Under the pieces are notes generated by a model. The model was not told where the DNA came from, did no database searches, and saw only the letters and a list, made by a program, of their open reading frames with translations. Shown here piece by piece: positions 1 to 9,391 of a DNA stretch of 64,000 bases. Origin of the DNA: Emiliania huxleyi CCMP1516 (Eukaryota > Haptophyta > Isochrysidales > Noelaerhabdaceae); assembly GCF_000372725.1 (NCBI RefSeq), contig NW_005196528.1:433936-497935 (forward strand). Direction: 5' to 3'. The position numbers and the translations under genes are program-made. Positions within the stretch are counted from its first letter, which is position 1. Every line of letters starts with the position of its first letter.

Positions 1-1
1 C

Positions 2-1252
2 TCGTGGCAGACGCTCAAGGACTTTGTGCCGCTCCTGGTGACCGCCGGGCTGCTGAGCCGCACGCAGAAGAAGAACCCGTCGGGCTTCGGCGCGTACGAC
101 CTGTACCACGTCACTCCCAAGGGGCACCAGCAGCTGCGAGAGCTCGCGCGCGTGCCGATGCCGGCGCTGATGCTGCCGGTGCCCGACTCGGTGCGCCGCG
201 ACGACAAGGTCGAGCAGGAGAAGGCAGCTTCGACGCGGCTCGAGGTGAGCAAGGCGCTGCAGAAGCTCAAGGCGGCGGGCATCGACGTGTCGATGGTGCC
301 CGAGGCCGAGCTGGAGCCAGGGGCCGACAAGACGCCCGTCACGAGCGCGATCCTGCACTGGACGCGCACGCTCGACGACTGGAAGGCGCGCGGCCAGGTG
401 GCGCGCGCCGAGGCGCACGAGGCGCTCTACCGACAGCTGATGCAGTGGCGCACGGCGGAGGCGGCGCGGCTGCGCATGGCGCCGGCCTCGGTGCTCGCCG
501 ACCACCTGGTCATGAAGATCTGCCACACCAAGCCGACGGAGAGCGAGTCGCTCCTCGCCCTCGGCGCCCGCATCACCGCCCAGGGCGCCAACGCGCTCAT
601 CGAGCTGATCCAGCGCTGGCGCACCGCCCATGCGGACGTGGCCGGCGGCGCGTCCCAGGGCCCGGCGGCCTCCCAGGGCGGAGCGTCGGCCGCGGGCGCC
701 AGCCAGGGCGGCGCGCCGATGCAGCTGCCGACAGAGACGTACACGCCTGCGGCGCCGTGGAAGCTCGCGGTGCCGCCCGCCGGCAAGAAGCCGCCTGTGT
801 GGGACGCGTCGTGGCGCCGCTTCCAGCAGGGCCAAAAGGAGAGCATCGAGCAGATCGCGCTGACGCAGGTGAGCGGCAAGGCCATCCTGCCCTCGACGGT
901 CAGCGGCCATCTGCTCACGGCGCTGGTGCAGGGCCGGCCGGTCGATTTGGCGCGGCTCGCGCAGCAGGTGACCGCGCAGGGGCTCGCGCCGCCGTCCGAG
1001 GACGAGTGGGATCGGCTCGAGAGCGCGGAGGCGGCGAGCGGGATCGACGTGGTGACGACCCTCAAGCTGGTCAAGACCGACATGTGCAAGGTCTTCCTCC
1101 CGGCGGCGGAGAAGGAGTGGGCCGAGCGCGACGACGCCGAGAAGGCCGAGGTTAGCTACTGGTACGCCAAGCTAGACTGGTACACGGCCTTCCGCAAGGT
1201 GGGTCTGGTGCCCAGCTTCGCGGGAGCGGCGAAGCAGGCGAGGATGGCGTGA
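2..1252 (+). CDS. RecQ/WRN-type DNA helicase, C-terminal part (5' end outside window)
   Basis: The open frame runs in from the left edge and ends at a TGA at 1250-1252, giving about 416 C-terminal residues. The first 40 or so look like the end of an RQC winged-helix domain (W-Q-T-L-K-D-F, then G-L-L-S-R and the Y-H-V-T-P-K-G wing). An HRDC-like helical region follows at roughly residues 110-185 (Y-R-Q-L-M-Q-W-R, then V-L-A-D-H-L). After an Ala/Gly/Ser/Gln linker, residues about 280-345 resemble the C-terminal HTH_40 domain of WRN and plant/bacterial RecQ proteins (I-L-P-S-T-V-S-G-H-L). RecQ helicases unwind 3'-5' during DNA repair and recombination in the nucleus. The ATPase motor must lie to the left. 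The family assignment is good; the exact orthologue is not. Confidence 0.8.
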   Translation, partial: SWQTLKDFVPLLVTAGLLSRTQKKNPSGFGAYDLYHVTPKGHQQLRELARVPMPALMLPVPDSVRRDDKVEQEKAASTRLEVSKALQKLKAAGIDVSMVPEAELEPGADKTPVTSAILHWTRTLDDWKARGQVARAEAHEALYRQLMQWRTAEAARLRMAPASVLADHLVMKICHTKPTESESLLALGARITAQGANALIELIQRWRTAHADVAGGASQGPAASQGGASAAGASQGGAPMQLPTETYTPAAPWKLAVPPAGKKPPVWDASWRRFQQGQKESIEQIALTQVSGKAILPSTVSGHLLTALVQGRPVDLARLAQQVTAQGLAPPSEDEWDRLESAEAASGIDVVTTLKLVKTDMCKVFLPAAEKEWAERDDAEKAEVSYWYAKLDWYTAFRKVGLVPSFAGAAKQARMA

Positions 1253-1337
1253 GTCTTGCACTTGGAGCGCATGCGCGGGCGGAGCGGCGAAGCAGGCGAG
1301 GATTGGCGTGAGTCTTGCACTTGGAGCGCATATGCGC
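1220..1337. repeat. Imperfect tandem duplication across the RecQ stop codon
   Basis: About 57-60 bp containing the last codons and stop of the helicase gene (1220-1276) are repeated directly at 1274-1337 with small indels. The second copy lies in the 3' UTR. Confidence 0.8.
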
Positions 1338-1400
1338 GTGGAGGTGCGCGTGCGTGGGTACTGTACTCGGGGTGTCGGACAACGGTTGTCCTATGTCGCG

Positions 1401-1447
1401 GAGATAGAGGGAGATACGGGGAGATAGAGGGAGATACGGGGAGATAG
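1401..1447. repeat. 20-bp tandem repeat, 2.3 copies
   Basis: Two exact 20-bp units (GAGATAGAGGGAGATACGGG) at 1401-1420 and 1421-1440 are followed by a 7-bp partial unit. Confidence 0.9.
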
Positions 1448-1487
1448 CGCAAAAAATCGTCCAGACTAGGGCGCTGGTTCGGGGCGC

Positions 1488-1645
1488 GGAGTTCACGCCT
1501 CGCACAAGCACAGTAGCACAGAGCGGAGGAGAGAGATGCGCTCTGCATGGTGGCGACATAAAAGAGAGCGAGTACTTGGGCGAGTAGGCCGTGCGGTCAA
1601 CGCTGCCGCGCGCGACTTTGCGCCCGAGGCGGCGCAGCTTGAGGA
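1488..1645 (-). repeat. Left arm of a ~150-bp inverted repeat (partner 2383-2540)
   Basis: The reverse complement closely matches 2383-2540, including the stretch reading L-R-R-L-[AG]-R-K-V-A-R in the other arm. The arms enclose about 740 bp that contain an unrelated coding-like segment. A further, deleted copy lies at 40545-40625. Confidence 0.75.
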
Positions 1646-1753
1646 CGGCGGTGTTAGTGGGGTGTGTGTAACGCCTGTGTAACCTACGCGAGATATGCGT
1701 CGTTTGGCGGCGCGTGTGGCCTCACACAGTGCATCCTTAAATTATGTATGTAA

Positions 1754-2104
1754 AAAGGAGAGGGCAAGAATTTCGTCAGGGAGGGGAACTGGAAACGAAT
1801 CGGAAACGAATCGGAACCCGAAAACGCATATGAGCAAGACGTCGAATATAGGAACGAGATGGACAGGGCCGACAGGGCGGCGGGGACCGCCCTGCCGCCC
1901 GAAGAGGGCGGCGTCGAGTTGGTGAGCGCCGACGACGTGTTGAAGGGTGTGGCCGAGACCGGCCCGAACTACACGCTGCTGCCGAAGCGGGAGCGGAAGG
2001 CAAAGCGGCGGCGGCGGCGGCGGGCAGCCGCCGAAGCGTCGGGCGAGAGCGCGAGCGAGGATGGCATGGGTTCGGGTGCCTTTGGGGGATGGTGTCGAAT
2101 TCGG
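1754..2104 (+). CDS. Coding-like segment of an unrecognised gene (possible internal exon)
   Basis: This frame is open from 1754, just after a stop at 1751, and first reaches an ATG at 1859. It encodes an acidic, then basic sequence (Y-E-Q-D-V-E-Y-R-N-E-M, later L-P-K-R-E-R-K-A-K-R-R-R). The amino-acid choice looks protein-like and the third positions are GC-rich. No domain was recognised and no convincing splice sites were fixed. It lies between the arms of an inverted repeat, so it may be a stranded gene fragment. Confidence 0.25.
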
Positions 2105-2171
2105 ACCCGCTGGGGAGGGCAGGCACAGGTAGCCCGCGACGGTCTCGTAGGAGGAGCTCTCATCTCCCTGC

Positions 2172-2585
2172 ATGCAGCGTCAAATACAAATTGCGCATGT
2201 AGGGTACGATGAGCTCCTCCTCGCGCTTAAAGTATTGTTTGTTCTAAAACATAACAAATGTCAACAAACAAAGACCGGCCACGGCTACGTCAAGGCGCAT
2301 CGCGGTTTCTACCACGACGCGATCTTTGTCAAGCGCAACAACTTCAACCTGCTGCTCCACGAGACGTTCGGCGGCGGCTTCTCGCCCACCGCCGTTCTCA
2401 AGCTGCGCCGCCTCGCGCGCAAAGTCGCGCGCGGCAGCGTCGACCGCACGGCCTACTCGCCCAAGTACTCGCTCTCTTTTATGTCCCACCATGCAGAGCG
2501 CATCTCTCTCTCTGTTGTGCGAGGCGTGAACCGCGCCATTCGCTCTCACCTGGCAACCCTGTCTGCACGTCTCGCGCGCGCGTGA
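2172..2585 (+). pseudogene. Fragment of a repeated open reading frame
   Basis: The frame encodes about 137 residues containing H-R-G-F-Y-H-D-A-I-F-V-K-R-N and H-E-T-F-G-G-G-F-S-P. Its second half is present in inverted orientation at 1488-1645, and pieces recur on the minus strand at 40545-40625 with an internal deletion. Multiple damaged copies suggest a multicopy gene or mobile-element ORF. The family was not recognised. Confidence 0.35.
2383..2540 (+). repeat. Right arm of the ~150-bp inverted repeat (partner 1488-1645)
   Basis: See the left arm. Matching sequence covers the GCGGTCAACG/CGTCGACCGC core and the CTC-rich end. Confidence 0.75.
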
Positions 2586-2904
2586 ACAGGGCTCCAGGCC
2601 CCAAATGACGTGTGAGTGTTAGAGTTGTTTGGTATTGCTAAAAAATCTCTCTCAAATGTCTTCTCTCTCTAAACTGAGAGAAAAGTCTAAAACTGATACA
2701 TTGGCACATAACGGCAATACACAGAGTGAGAACAGAGAGGACGTACTGCAGTGGACACGCACTATACAAGGTGAGAGAGAGAAAATAGTCACACAGCACA
2801 GAAGTCAGTCAGCCGGAAGAACTAGCAGGGCGGGCTCTGCCTCGGCGTCGGCGCGATCCATTTCAAGCCACCTAGGGCCCCGGGACCGCAGAGTTGCAAC
2901 TCGT
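2586..2904. other. Intergenic, nothing recognised
   Basis: This stretch is less GC-rich than its surroundings and separates the repeat block from the 3' end of the next minus-strand gene. No RNA gene or domain was seen. Confidence 0.6.
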
Positions 2905-3379
2905 TCAATCGTAGGAGTAGCCGTCGTCGTCGTCACGGTCGCGGCGATGGCGGCGACGATCATCGTAGCTGTCGTCGCCGTCGTCATCGTCGCGTCCGTG
3001 GCGGTAGTCGTTGTATCGACCGCCGCGGCCGCCTTGCCACCACGAGTAGCAGACGACGGCGACGCTGCCGCCCCACTCCGAGCCGTCCCACCTCTGGAAG
3101 TTTGAGCCGACATCGTTAGGGCAGAGGGCGTTTGAATACGAATAGTCGACCACCCCAGCAGACGCAGAGGTGTAGTCGTCACTAATCATCCACATGTAGC
3201 CAGAGGGAAAGTAGAGGTACTGGTCCTCCGAGTTCTTGTAGACCCAGCGGCCATTCACCACCGTCCCTGTGCGCGTGAAGACGCCCATACTCGTGGATTG
3301 GTGCTCGTAGCCTCCCGACACGCCGATATAGTTGCAGTCGCACGACGGGCCGCCCGAGCGAGGTTGCACGGAGGCTGGC

Positions 3380-3471
<92 letters not shown>

Positions 3472-5196
3472 ATGGGTCGGAAGTGGGCGACTGCGCACTT
3501 CTTCAAAGACGCTGCCTCCATCGCATGTGGCCCTAGAGGGGTCTGTCGGGGCGCTGTGAAACAGCAGGCAGGTCACGCCGTTTGGCTGGCCGACAACAAA
3601 GTGCTCTTGGTCAGCGGCGAGACGAGCCATCGGGTAATTCGCGAAGGAGAGACAGTGGGTGTCGTCCTCGCACAAGGCCTTGCAATCGGCGTTCGACTTG
3701 TGCGTCTTTACGCACGCCCAATAGTTCTTGTCTTGACAGGAGCTGGCGGCCATGCCAATAGCTGCTGCGAAATCGGCGGTTGTGGTGAGGCAGAGCCCAG
3801 TCTTCGGTGTACGCTCCGGTGTACGCTCCGGTGCTCCGAACGCCTCGCACTCGTCCGGGTCGTTGTAGCAGCCACGCGCAGGCTTCGCGTCCTTCGGCAC
3901 GCACCGGCCGCGCTCTTTCTTGTACTCGTAGCAGCGGTGGTGGCCGGTCACCGACATCCAGTTGGATTGTGCGGCGATCCCGGCGGTGCACTGGGCCATG
4001 GAGTCGTAGCAGACGCCGTTGGTGTAGTACGCGGGCTTGAAGGCGTGTGTGAGGCACTGGCCAGCGCACTCGCCGACGCCCTCCATGTAGCACCGCGGGC
4101 CACTGTCTTGGAGGTTGGCGTCCCGGAACGTGCACTGGCCCTTGCGTTCGGTCCTGGAGGAGGCCGCTGCGCACGGGACAGCGGGCACTTCCCACTGCGA
4201 GGGGGGGAGCCTGCCTCCGAGCGGGTGCTCGCTCTCGCAGTAGTAGTAGGTCTGGCCCTGAAGCGTAGATGAGGCCCAGCCAGCAGGGAGCTCGCCTGAG
4301 GTGTGCCCGAGCAACTGCTGGCTGACGCCGTATCCCGTCTGCAAGCCGCTCGCCGCCTCCGCCTTTGCCTTCCAACTAGCCGCCTCCGCCTGCATCTTTT
4401 GGGCCAGCGCCTCAGCCCCTGCCTCGGCCGCCTCAGCCGCTGCCGTTTCCATCTCGGCCGCCTGGGCCGCTGCCGCAAGCTTTGCTTCTGCCGCGGCCAG
4501 CCTCGCCTCCAGACTCGCTTTTGTTTCGCTCGCCTCTGCCGTCTTGGCCATGGCTGCCTTCGTCGCCGCCGCCACCTTGGCCGCTAGGTCCGCCCTTGCA
4601 GCGTTCGCAGCCGCTGCCTCCTTCCTTGCCGCCTCCGCCGCCTCCTTTGCTGCGAATGTCGCTGCCTCCTTCCTTGCCGCCTCCGCCGCCTCCTTCGCTG
4701 CGAATGTGTATCCCGACTGCTGCCCATCATAAGCATATCCCGATGCCGGCTGTCCGCCTTCGTAGCCCCAGTGCTTACCGCCGTACCCCCACTGCTTCCC
4801 ACCCGGCTGGCCACCTCCGTATGCGTAGGCGCCGTGCGCCTGGCCCTCACCGGAACTGGACTGCTGCTTGCCGTCGTCCTTCGTGGCCTCTTTGATGCCC
4901 TGGTAGCCCTCTTTGGCCAGGAGCTTTGCAAAGGAGATCACTGCTGGTCCGTGCTCGACCGCTGCCATCGCAGCGTCTGCGGCCGCGTCGGCAGCCATGC
5001 CCGCGGCCTGATCGGATGCCGCGTCCATTGCTCCTTCGTCGCCGGAGATCGCGGCGAGACCCAGCTTTACTGTCGCGCCCATCTCTGTCTTCCGCTCGTC
5101 CTTGTCGCGGAGAGCGCCGAGCATCATGGCGCCGAGCTCGTCGGGTCGACCGACGGGCAGCGGCGCAGCTAGCGTGGTGGCGAAGAGCAGCATCAT
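2905..5196 (-). CDS. Large secreted WW-domain and Cys-rich (PAN-like) protein
   Basis: Starting at the ATG whose first base is 5196 gives 763 residues beginning M-M-L-L-F-A-T-T-L-A-A-P-L-P, a likely signal peptide. Next come a Gly/Tyr-rich stretch, then about 120 residues of Ala/Glu/Lys heptad-like repeats (A-A-K-E-A-A-E-A-A-R-K-E) predicted to be coiled coil, then a WW-like domain (L-P-A-G-W ... Y-Y-Y-C ... W-E-V-P). Cys-rich modules follow, one PAN/Apple-like (Y-W-A-C-V-K ... C-K-A-L-C ... C-L-S-F). An uninterrupted proline run of about 35 residues leads to a Tyr/Trp-rich C-terminal domain with V-N-G-R-W-V-Y-K and Y-L-Y-F motifs, and an Asp/Arg-rich tail. It is probably extracellular or cell-surface. 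WW domains are unusual in secreted proteins, so a start further upstream or a missed intron is possible. Confidence 0.65.
3378..3471. repeat. (GGC)n tract coding for polyproline
   Basis: Near-perfect GGC triplets with a few GGT interruptions. Read on the minus strand they encode the polyproline run of the secreted protein. Confidence 0.95.
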
Positions 5197-5395
5197 GCCG
5201 CCTTGGTTGGGAGATGGTGCGTGATATAAGGCCGACTCGCGAAGACCAAAGGAGGACTGCTCGTCTTTTTCGAGCTGGCTAAGGCAGGTCCTCCGGTCGT
5301 GGTGGGAAGGGTGATAACGGCAATCCATCAAGGTAATTCGGCGTTGCAAAGGAGGCGGAGAATAATTTGGCGAGCGCGGTCTTTGTCGATCTGTT

Positions 5396-5455
5396 TTGTG
5401 TGGTGGCGCGGCGTGCCGTCCTCCCATCCCTCCCTTGGGTTGTCCGTTTTCTTCC
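5396..5455 (+). repeat. Dispersed repeat with pyrimidine tail, copy 1
   Basis: Shares GTGGCG..CGTGCCGTCCTCCCAT and the following TTGT..GTTTTCTT block with copies at 34818-34918, 41128-41200 (inverted), 52862-52975 and 59775-59842. The family ends in a TTTC-rich tail, as expected of a retroposed element. Confidence 0.7.
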
Positions 5456-5563
5456 TTGAGCATTTGGTTAATTAAAATGAACTCGGGGGCACGGGACGCG
5501 GCACAAACGGGGCACAAACGCCAGGCTACAAAGACGGGGAGGCACGTAGTGACGCAGGGGAGT

Positions 5564-5922
5564 CTAGGCGACGGCGGCGTCCTCCGACGCCGCGGCGAGC
5601 CTGGGCTTGGTCGCAATCTCTTCCGCCGCCGCGAGCTGCAGCGCGACTGACATGCGCTGGGCCTGCAGCGACAGCCACGACCGCGTCGACCAGCTCGCCT
5701 CGTCCTCGTGCTGCCGCTTCGAGAGCTTGTTGCGCACCTTCTTGAGCATTTGTAGGAGGAGAACAAGAAACATCGATCGCCGGAAGACTGGTGGGAGACT
5801 AAAAAAGAATTCGTCGGCGCTGGTACCTTGGAGGTGTCTTTCGAGCTGACCTTTGGCACCATGATGCTCTTCTGGCCCACAGCCCTCTCCGCCGTGCAGC
5901 CGGGCTGCGCCGCCGCCCGCAT
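5564..5922 (-). CDS. Small two-exon gene, unrecognised
   Basis: Proposed exons on the minus strand are 5827-5922 (ATG first base 5922) and 5564-5740, with a GT-AG intron at 5741-5826 in phase 0. The product is 90 residues: a short N-terminus ending S-S-K-D-T-S-K, then a basic/acidic helical part (K-V-R-N-K-L-S-K-R-Q-H-E-D-E) and an Ala-rich C-terminus. The frame also stays open through part of the intron. The product has no signal peptide or membrane segment and matches no family I know. Confidence 0.4.
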
Positions 5923-6058
5923 TCCCTACGCGACCGCGACCTTCACGCCGGTCGCCTCGCCGGTCCTCTCGCCGCGAGCGGAGAAGCTGCACACTGTCGC
6001 TCGGCGCGCGATGTGCGTAAGAAGCCGTTTGCCAATTGTCACGCGCTGGGGCGTCATT

Positions 6059-6113
6059 ATTTTTCTCTTACGCTGTTGTGTGCGTGGCCTGCTGCTTGCT
6101 TGGTCTCGGTAGG
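6059..6113 (+). repeat. 55-bp direct repeat, copy 1 (copy 2 at 7866-7920)
   Basis: The pattern TTTTTCT(C/T)TTACGCTGTTG...TTGCTTGGTCTCGGTAGG occurs at both places with small differences. Copy 2 ends 10 bp before the ATG of the gene at 7931, so it may be part of a 5' UTR or promoter. Confidence 0.7.
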
Positions 6114-6407
6114 CATCGCGCCGAAAACCCCGCGCATTCCGCCCCAACAGAGGCTGCAGGAGGCAGATGGCCAATAGCGATGTCGTTTAGCGACCATCGT
6201 TAACGAAATGTAGCGTGACCGGGAGGTCTCCAAGCTGTCTTGGGTGGTCAAGAACAAAACGCGCCCTCTCACATGACAAGCGATCCCACACGTCAGCGAT
6301 TGTGGGGACTACATGATTACATGAAGGGTGGGGGGGGCCGTCCGCAGAGCTAGGCGGCGCGGGCACCCCCCACTGGGGCCGAGCGCAAGAAGCCTTTTGC
6401 CACTTGC

Positions 6408-6650
6408 TTGGGGGCACTTGGAGCACTTGGAGTGCAGTCGGCAACCGCACACCCAGGGCCGGGGAGCTGAGAAGCGCACCCAGCGGGCCGGATGATTGGC
6501 ATCGGGTTGCGGGCAAGAGAGCCCTAGCCCAGGGGGTGCGCGTTCGCAGGGAAAGGGCCGTAAAGTAAACACGGGTCTCCGAGGGTTAGTCCGCGCTCCA
6601 GGTTTCCCCTAGCAGCGGAGCGCCCCCTCTACTCGGAGCTAATAAACACC
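6408..6650 (-). repeat. Dispersed repeat shared with 48688-48875 (inverted)
   Basis: Two blocks recur in the opposite orientation near 48.7 kb: CACTTGGAGCACTTGGAGTG (6415-6434) and CCCCTAGCAGCGGAGCG (about 6606-6622) with its flanks. The spacing between blocks is about 170 bp here and about 10 bp there, so one copy carries an insertion or the other a deletion. Confidence 0.7.
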
Positions 6651-6673
6651 AGACACGCACACGACGTACATCC

Positions 6674-7849
6674 TCACTCGACGTCACCCCTCGAGGCTTC
6701 CCTGTCTGGCCTCCCCCCCTCGGTCTGGAGGGGCCCTCTTATCCCCTCGGTCCTCCCCCCACTCGCTTTCCGCTGGTTGGGCAACGGATGCGGGGCCCGA
6801 CCCCCCCTCCTAGCCTTTTTCGGCCGCGGCCCCGCCGCCGTCTCGCCCACTCTGCCTGCTCCTGTTGACTCCACCTCCGGTGATCCCATGCCCAACTCCT
6901 CGGGCGAGGGCGGCGGCACTGGATCGCCACGCCGCCCCTCCCCGTGAAGTGAGGCCGGCTCTCTTCGGTCGAGGACTCGTGCCCGCCCCCGCGGTCTCTC
7001 TATCGTCCTCGGCCCGTCCGTACGTCCCGATTCTACCCGCAGAGGCCGCGTCAGCTCGTCTCTCACCTCCTCCGACAGCTGACCCCAAGCCCCCCCTGGG
7101 GCCCTCCGGCCTCGGCCTTCCGGCTCGCCGGCGGGCCCGTTATCGTACTGCGGCCCCTCCCCTCTCCCAGCTCCTCCTTCCGGGTACTCTAGCCTCCGGC
7201 GGGGTGGTCCCGGACCCCCCAGGTTATTCCGAGCGGGTCCATACGGTGGCGGCCCCGCCGGCGGCAGGGGTGGAGGCGGTAGCAGGGGCGGCGGGTACGG
7301 TGGCGGCCCTCGCGGCCCAAACGCCTGGTGTGGAGCCGCTGGGGCGGCCCCACGACCCTGCAGCCGTTCCAGTGGCGGGGGCGGAAATGGCAGTGTGGGT
7401 GGCGGAAACGATGGCGGCACTGGCGGCTGCACCGCCTGGTGTGGAACTTCAGGGGCGGCTCCTCGACCCAGCGGTCGCTCCAACGGCGGGGGCGGAGGCG
7501 GTGGTGGTGGGGGCGGGCCTGGTGGCGGTGCCGGCCGTCGCAACTCCTGGGGCGGGGCCTCGGGGGATGCCCCCTGCCCCTGCGGCCGTTCCAGCCGTGG
7601 TTCCACGCGCCGGCCGTCCACTCCGCTCGTGGGGGGGGGCCTAGCTCTCGTCTCCCCTCGGGAAGGGGGGGGGGCAGGGCCCGGATTCGCCGACGGCCCC
7701 GCCTCTCCCCCCCCCGGCTCCGCATCGGGCCGCAGACTGCGCAGTAGTCGCGTCGCCTCCCCCCTCGCCTGGTCCTTCTCGATTCGGTCCCGCACCGCCC
7801 GGATATCAAAGGCCGAGTTGTGTTCGGACAGTGGGCCCGCCGATGCCAC
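6674..7849 (-). CDS. Proline-rich open frame with internal repeats, uncertain gene
   Basis: About 390 codons are open on the minus strand but no ATG occurs in the first 300, so the true first exon must lie elsewhere if this is a gene. The N-terminal part looks genuinely protein-like (F-D-I-R-A-V-R-D-R-I-E-K-D). Three repeats of P-L-E-R-x-x-G-R-G-A-A-P-x-x-P-H-Q separated by polyproline follow, then a charged C-terminus. A disordered scaffold or a gag-like retroelement protein are both possible. No domain was recognised. Confidence 0.25.
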   Translation of the reverse strand: MASAGPLSEHNSAFDIRAVRDRIEKDQARGEATRLLRSLRPDAEPGGGEAGPSANPGPAPPPSRGETRARPPPTSGVDGRRVEPRLERPQGQGASPEAPPQELRRPAPPPGPPPPPPPPPPPLERPLGRGAAPEVPHQAVQPPVPPSFPPPTLPFPPPPLERLQGRGAAPAAPHQAFGPRGPPPYPPPLLPPPPLPPAGPPPYGPARNNLGGPGPPRRRLEYPEGGAGRGEGPQYDNGPAGEPEGRGRRAPGGAWGQLSEEVRDELTRPLRVESGRTDGPRTIERPRGRARVLDRREPASLHGEGRRGDPVPPPSPEELGMGSPEVESTGAGRVGETAAGPRPKKARRGGRAPHPLPNQRKASGGRTEGIRGPLQTEGGRPDREASRGDVE

Positions 7850-7865
7850 ACGCCTACTCGCCGTC

Positions 7866-7920
7866 TTTTTCTTTTACGCTGTTGGTGCATGGCTGCGTGC
7901 CCTTGCTTGGTCTCGGTAGG
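7866..7920 (+). repeat. 55-bp direct repeat, copy 2
   Basis: Matches 6059-6113 and immediately precedes the start codon at 7931. Confidence 0.7.
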
Positions 7921-7930
7921 ACCTGGTGCT

Positions 7931-9199
7931 ATGCCTGGCGCGGAGAAAAAAACGAGAAAAGAGAGAGCCGCGGTTGCCGCCAAGGGCCGGGCCGCGCCTG
8001 GCGTCAACAAGTACATGCCCGACCAGAGCCGCAACGCTCACGCCAGCATCGCTGCATCCTCGGGTGCGCAGAAGCTACTCAAGCGGGCGGCGCTGCTTCA
8101 GACGCTGCTGGCGCGCAAAGAGAGCGCGGAGACGCGCATTCGGCTGGCGGAGATTTGGATCGAGCTCAATCAGAGCAAGTATCACGGCGCGGCAAGGGAG
8201 ACGCTCGAGACGTGTCTGAAGCTTGACCCGGGCGATGCCATGTGTGCACGGCGCGTGCTCGCCCCGCTGCTGCTCAGCTTTGGCGAGCACGAGGCGGCGG
8301 CGGCGCTGCTCGCGCAGTACAGCAACGACACGAGCGCGGTGATGTTGTGCTGCGGCCTGCTGCTCTCGCTGGCGGAGCACGCCGAGGCGGAGGGCGAGGA
8401 GGAGGAGGAGGAATCGCAAGCGCGGGCCGATTCGGCGTTCGAGCGGCTGTTTGCGTGCAACTGGCAGGCGTGCGCGCTCCTCGCCGCGACGGCGCGCGGC
8501 GAGTCTCCCATCCCCGAGCAGACGGTGTCCGAGCTGCGGGAGGCACGGATCGCAAAGCTGGCGTCGGCCGGCGGCTGGCCGGAGGTGGGCGGCGTGTCGG
8601 AGGCGATCCTGCTGTCCGAAGTCTTCTCCGGGTGCGCGGGCGTGGGCGGCGAGGAGGAGGAGGCGGAGGGGACGTGCGAGGACGCGTGGCCCGGGCTGGA
8701 GGGGGCGGCGGTCTGGCTGAGCGCGATGACCCTCGGCAAGTATGGCGAGGCGGGCGGGGGCGGAGGTTGCGCGCGGCCGGCGAGGGCGAGCGCGGCGCGG
8801 GGCGACGAGAAGCGGCACGTGCGGGTGCTCGAGGCCGTGCTGGGTGAGGTGTTCGAGGAGCTCGAGATGATCGTCGTCGAGGCGGCCGGCGAGGACGAGG
8901 CGGAGGAGGGCGAGGAGGGCGGCGAGGAGGAGGAGGAGGGCGAGGCGGAGGGCGAGGAGGAGGAGGAGGAGGAGGAGGAGGAGGAGGAGGAGGAGAGCGA
9001 GGGTGGCGAGGGAGAGGAGGAGAGCGAGGGTGGGAAGGAGGTCGGCGCCGCCTCTTCGTCGTCGTCTGCCCCCAAGCGCGGCCGCGCCGACTTTGAGGCG
9101 TGGAGGGAAGCGAAGCGCGCGCGCCTGGCCGAGAAGCTGGCGCGCATGCCTCCGGGCGGAGCGGTCTCCGATGAGGAGGGGAGTGACGAGGGGGAGTGA
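7931..9199 (+). CDS. TPR-like protein with very acidic C-terminal tract
   Basis: The ATG at 7931 gives 422 residues in a single exon. Residues about 45-160 are helical with TPR-like spacing (A-R-E-T-L-E-T-C-L-K-L-D-P-G-D, then A-L-L-A-Q-Y-S-N-D-T-S-A-V), resembling a TPR family found in both bacteria and eukaryotes. A Glu-rich insert follows, then a run of about 15 glutamates inside an E/G/A tract near residue 340, and a basic nuclear-signal-like patch (A-P-K-R-G-R-A). Upstream codons in the same frame are open, but this ATG is the first with protein-like sequence after it. The function is unknown; a nuclear scaffold or chaperone-like role would fit. Confidence 0.65.
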   Translation: MPGAEKKTRKERAAVAAKGRAAPGVNKYMPDQSRNAHASIAASSGAQKLLKRAALLQTLLARKESAETRIRLAEIWIELNQSKYHGAARETLETCLKLDPGDAMCARRVLAPLLLSFGEHEAAAALLAQYSNDTSAVMLCCGLLLSLAEHAEAEGEEEEEESQARADSAFERLFACNWQACALLAATARGESPIPEQTVSELREARIAKLASAGGWPEVGGVSEAILLSEVFSGCAGVGGEEEEAEGTCEDAWPGLEGAAVWLSAMTLGKYGEAGGGGGCARPARASAARGDEKRHVRVLEAVLGEVFEELEMIVVEAAGEDEAEEGEEGGEEEEEGEAEGEEEEEEEEEEEEEESEGGEGEEESEGGKEVGAASSSSSAPKRGRADFEAWREAKRARLAEKLARMPPGGAVSDEEGSDEGE

Positions 9200-9228
9200 A
9201 AGCGTGTCTCCTAGCGCGTCATTTATGG
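9181..9228 (+). repeat. 48-bp direct repeat, copy 1 (copy 2 at 10143-10192)
   Basis: The end of the acidic TPR gene and its 3' flank (GTGACGAGGGGGAGTGAAA, then CGTGTCTCCTAG) recur about 960 bp downstream with few changes, bracketing the next gene and a microsatellite. Confidence 0.8.
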
Positions 9229-9391
9229 TGCCGGCAGATTCATTCACACCCTCACCCACACACACGTAGCGTGTGCGCCATGCGACCACACACGACGGCG
9301 GACTTGAGCACCGCACGGAGGCGCACGTCCGCACCGTACGACACGGACGACACGGACAGGAGGAGACACGTACAGGCGAGCTCTTAAAGGC

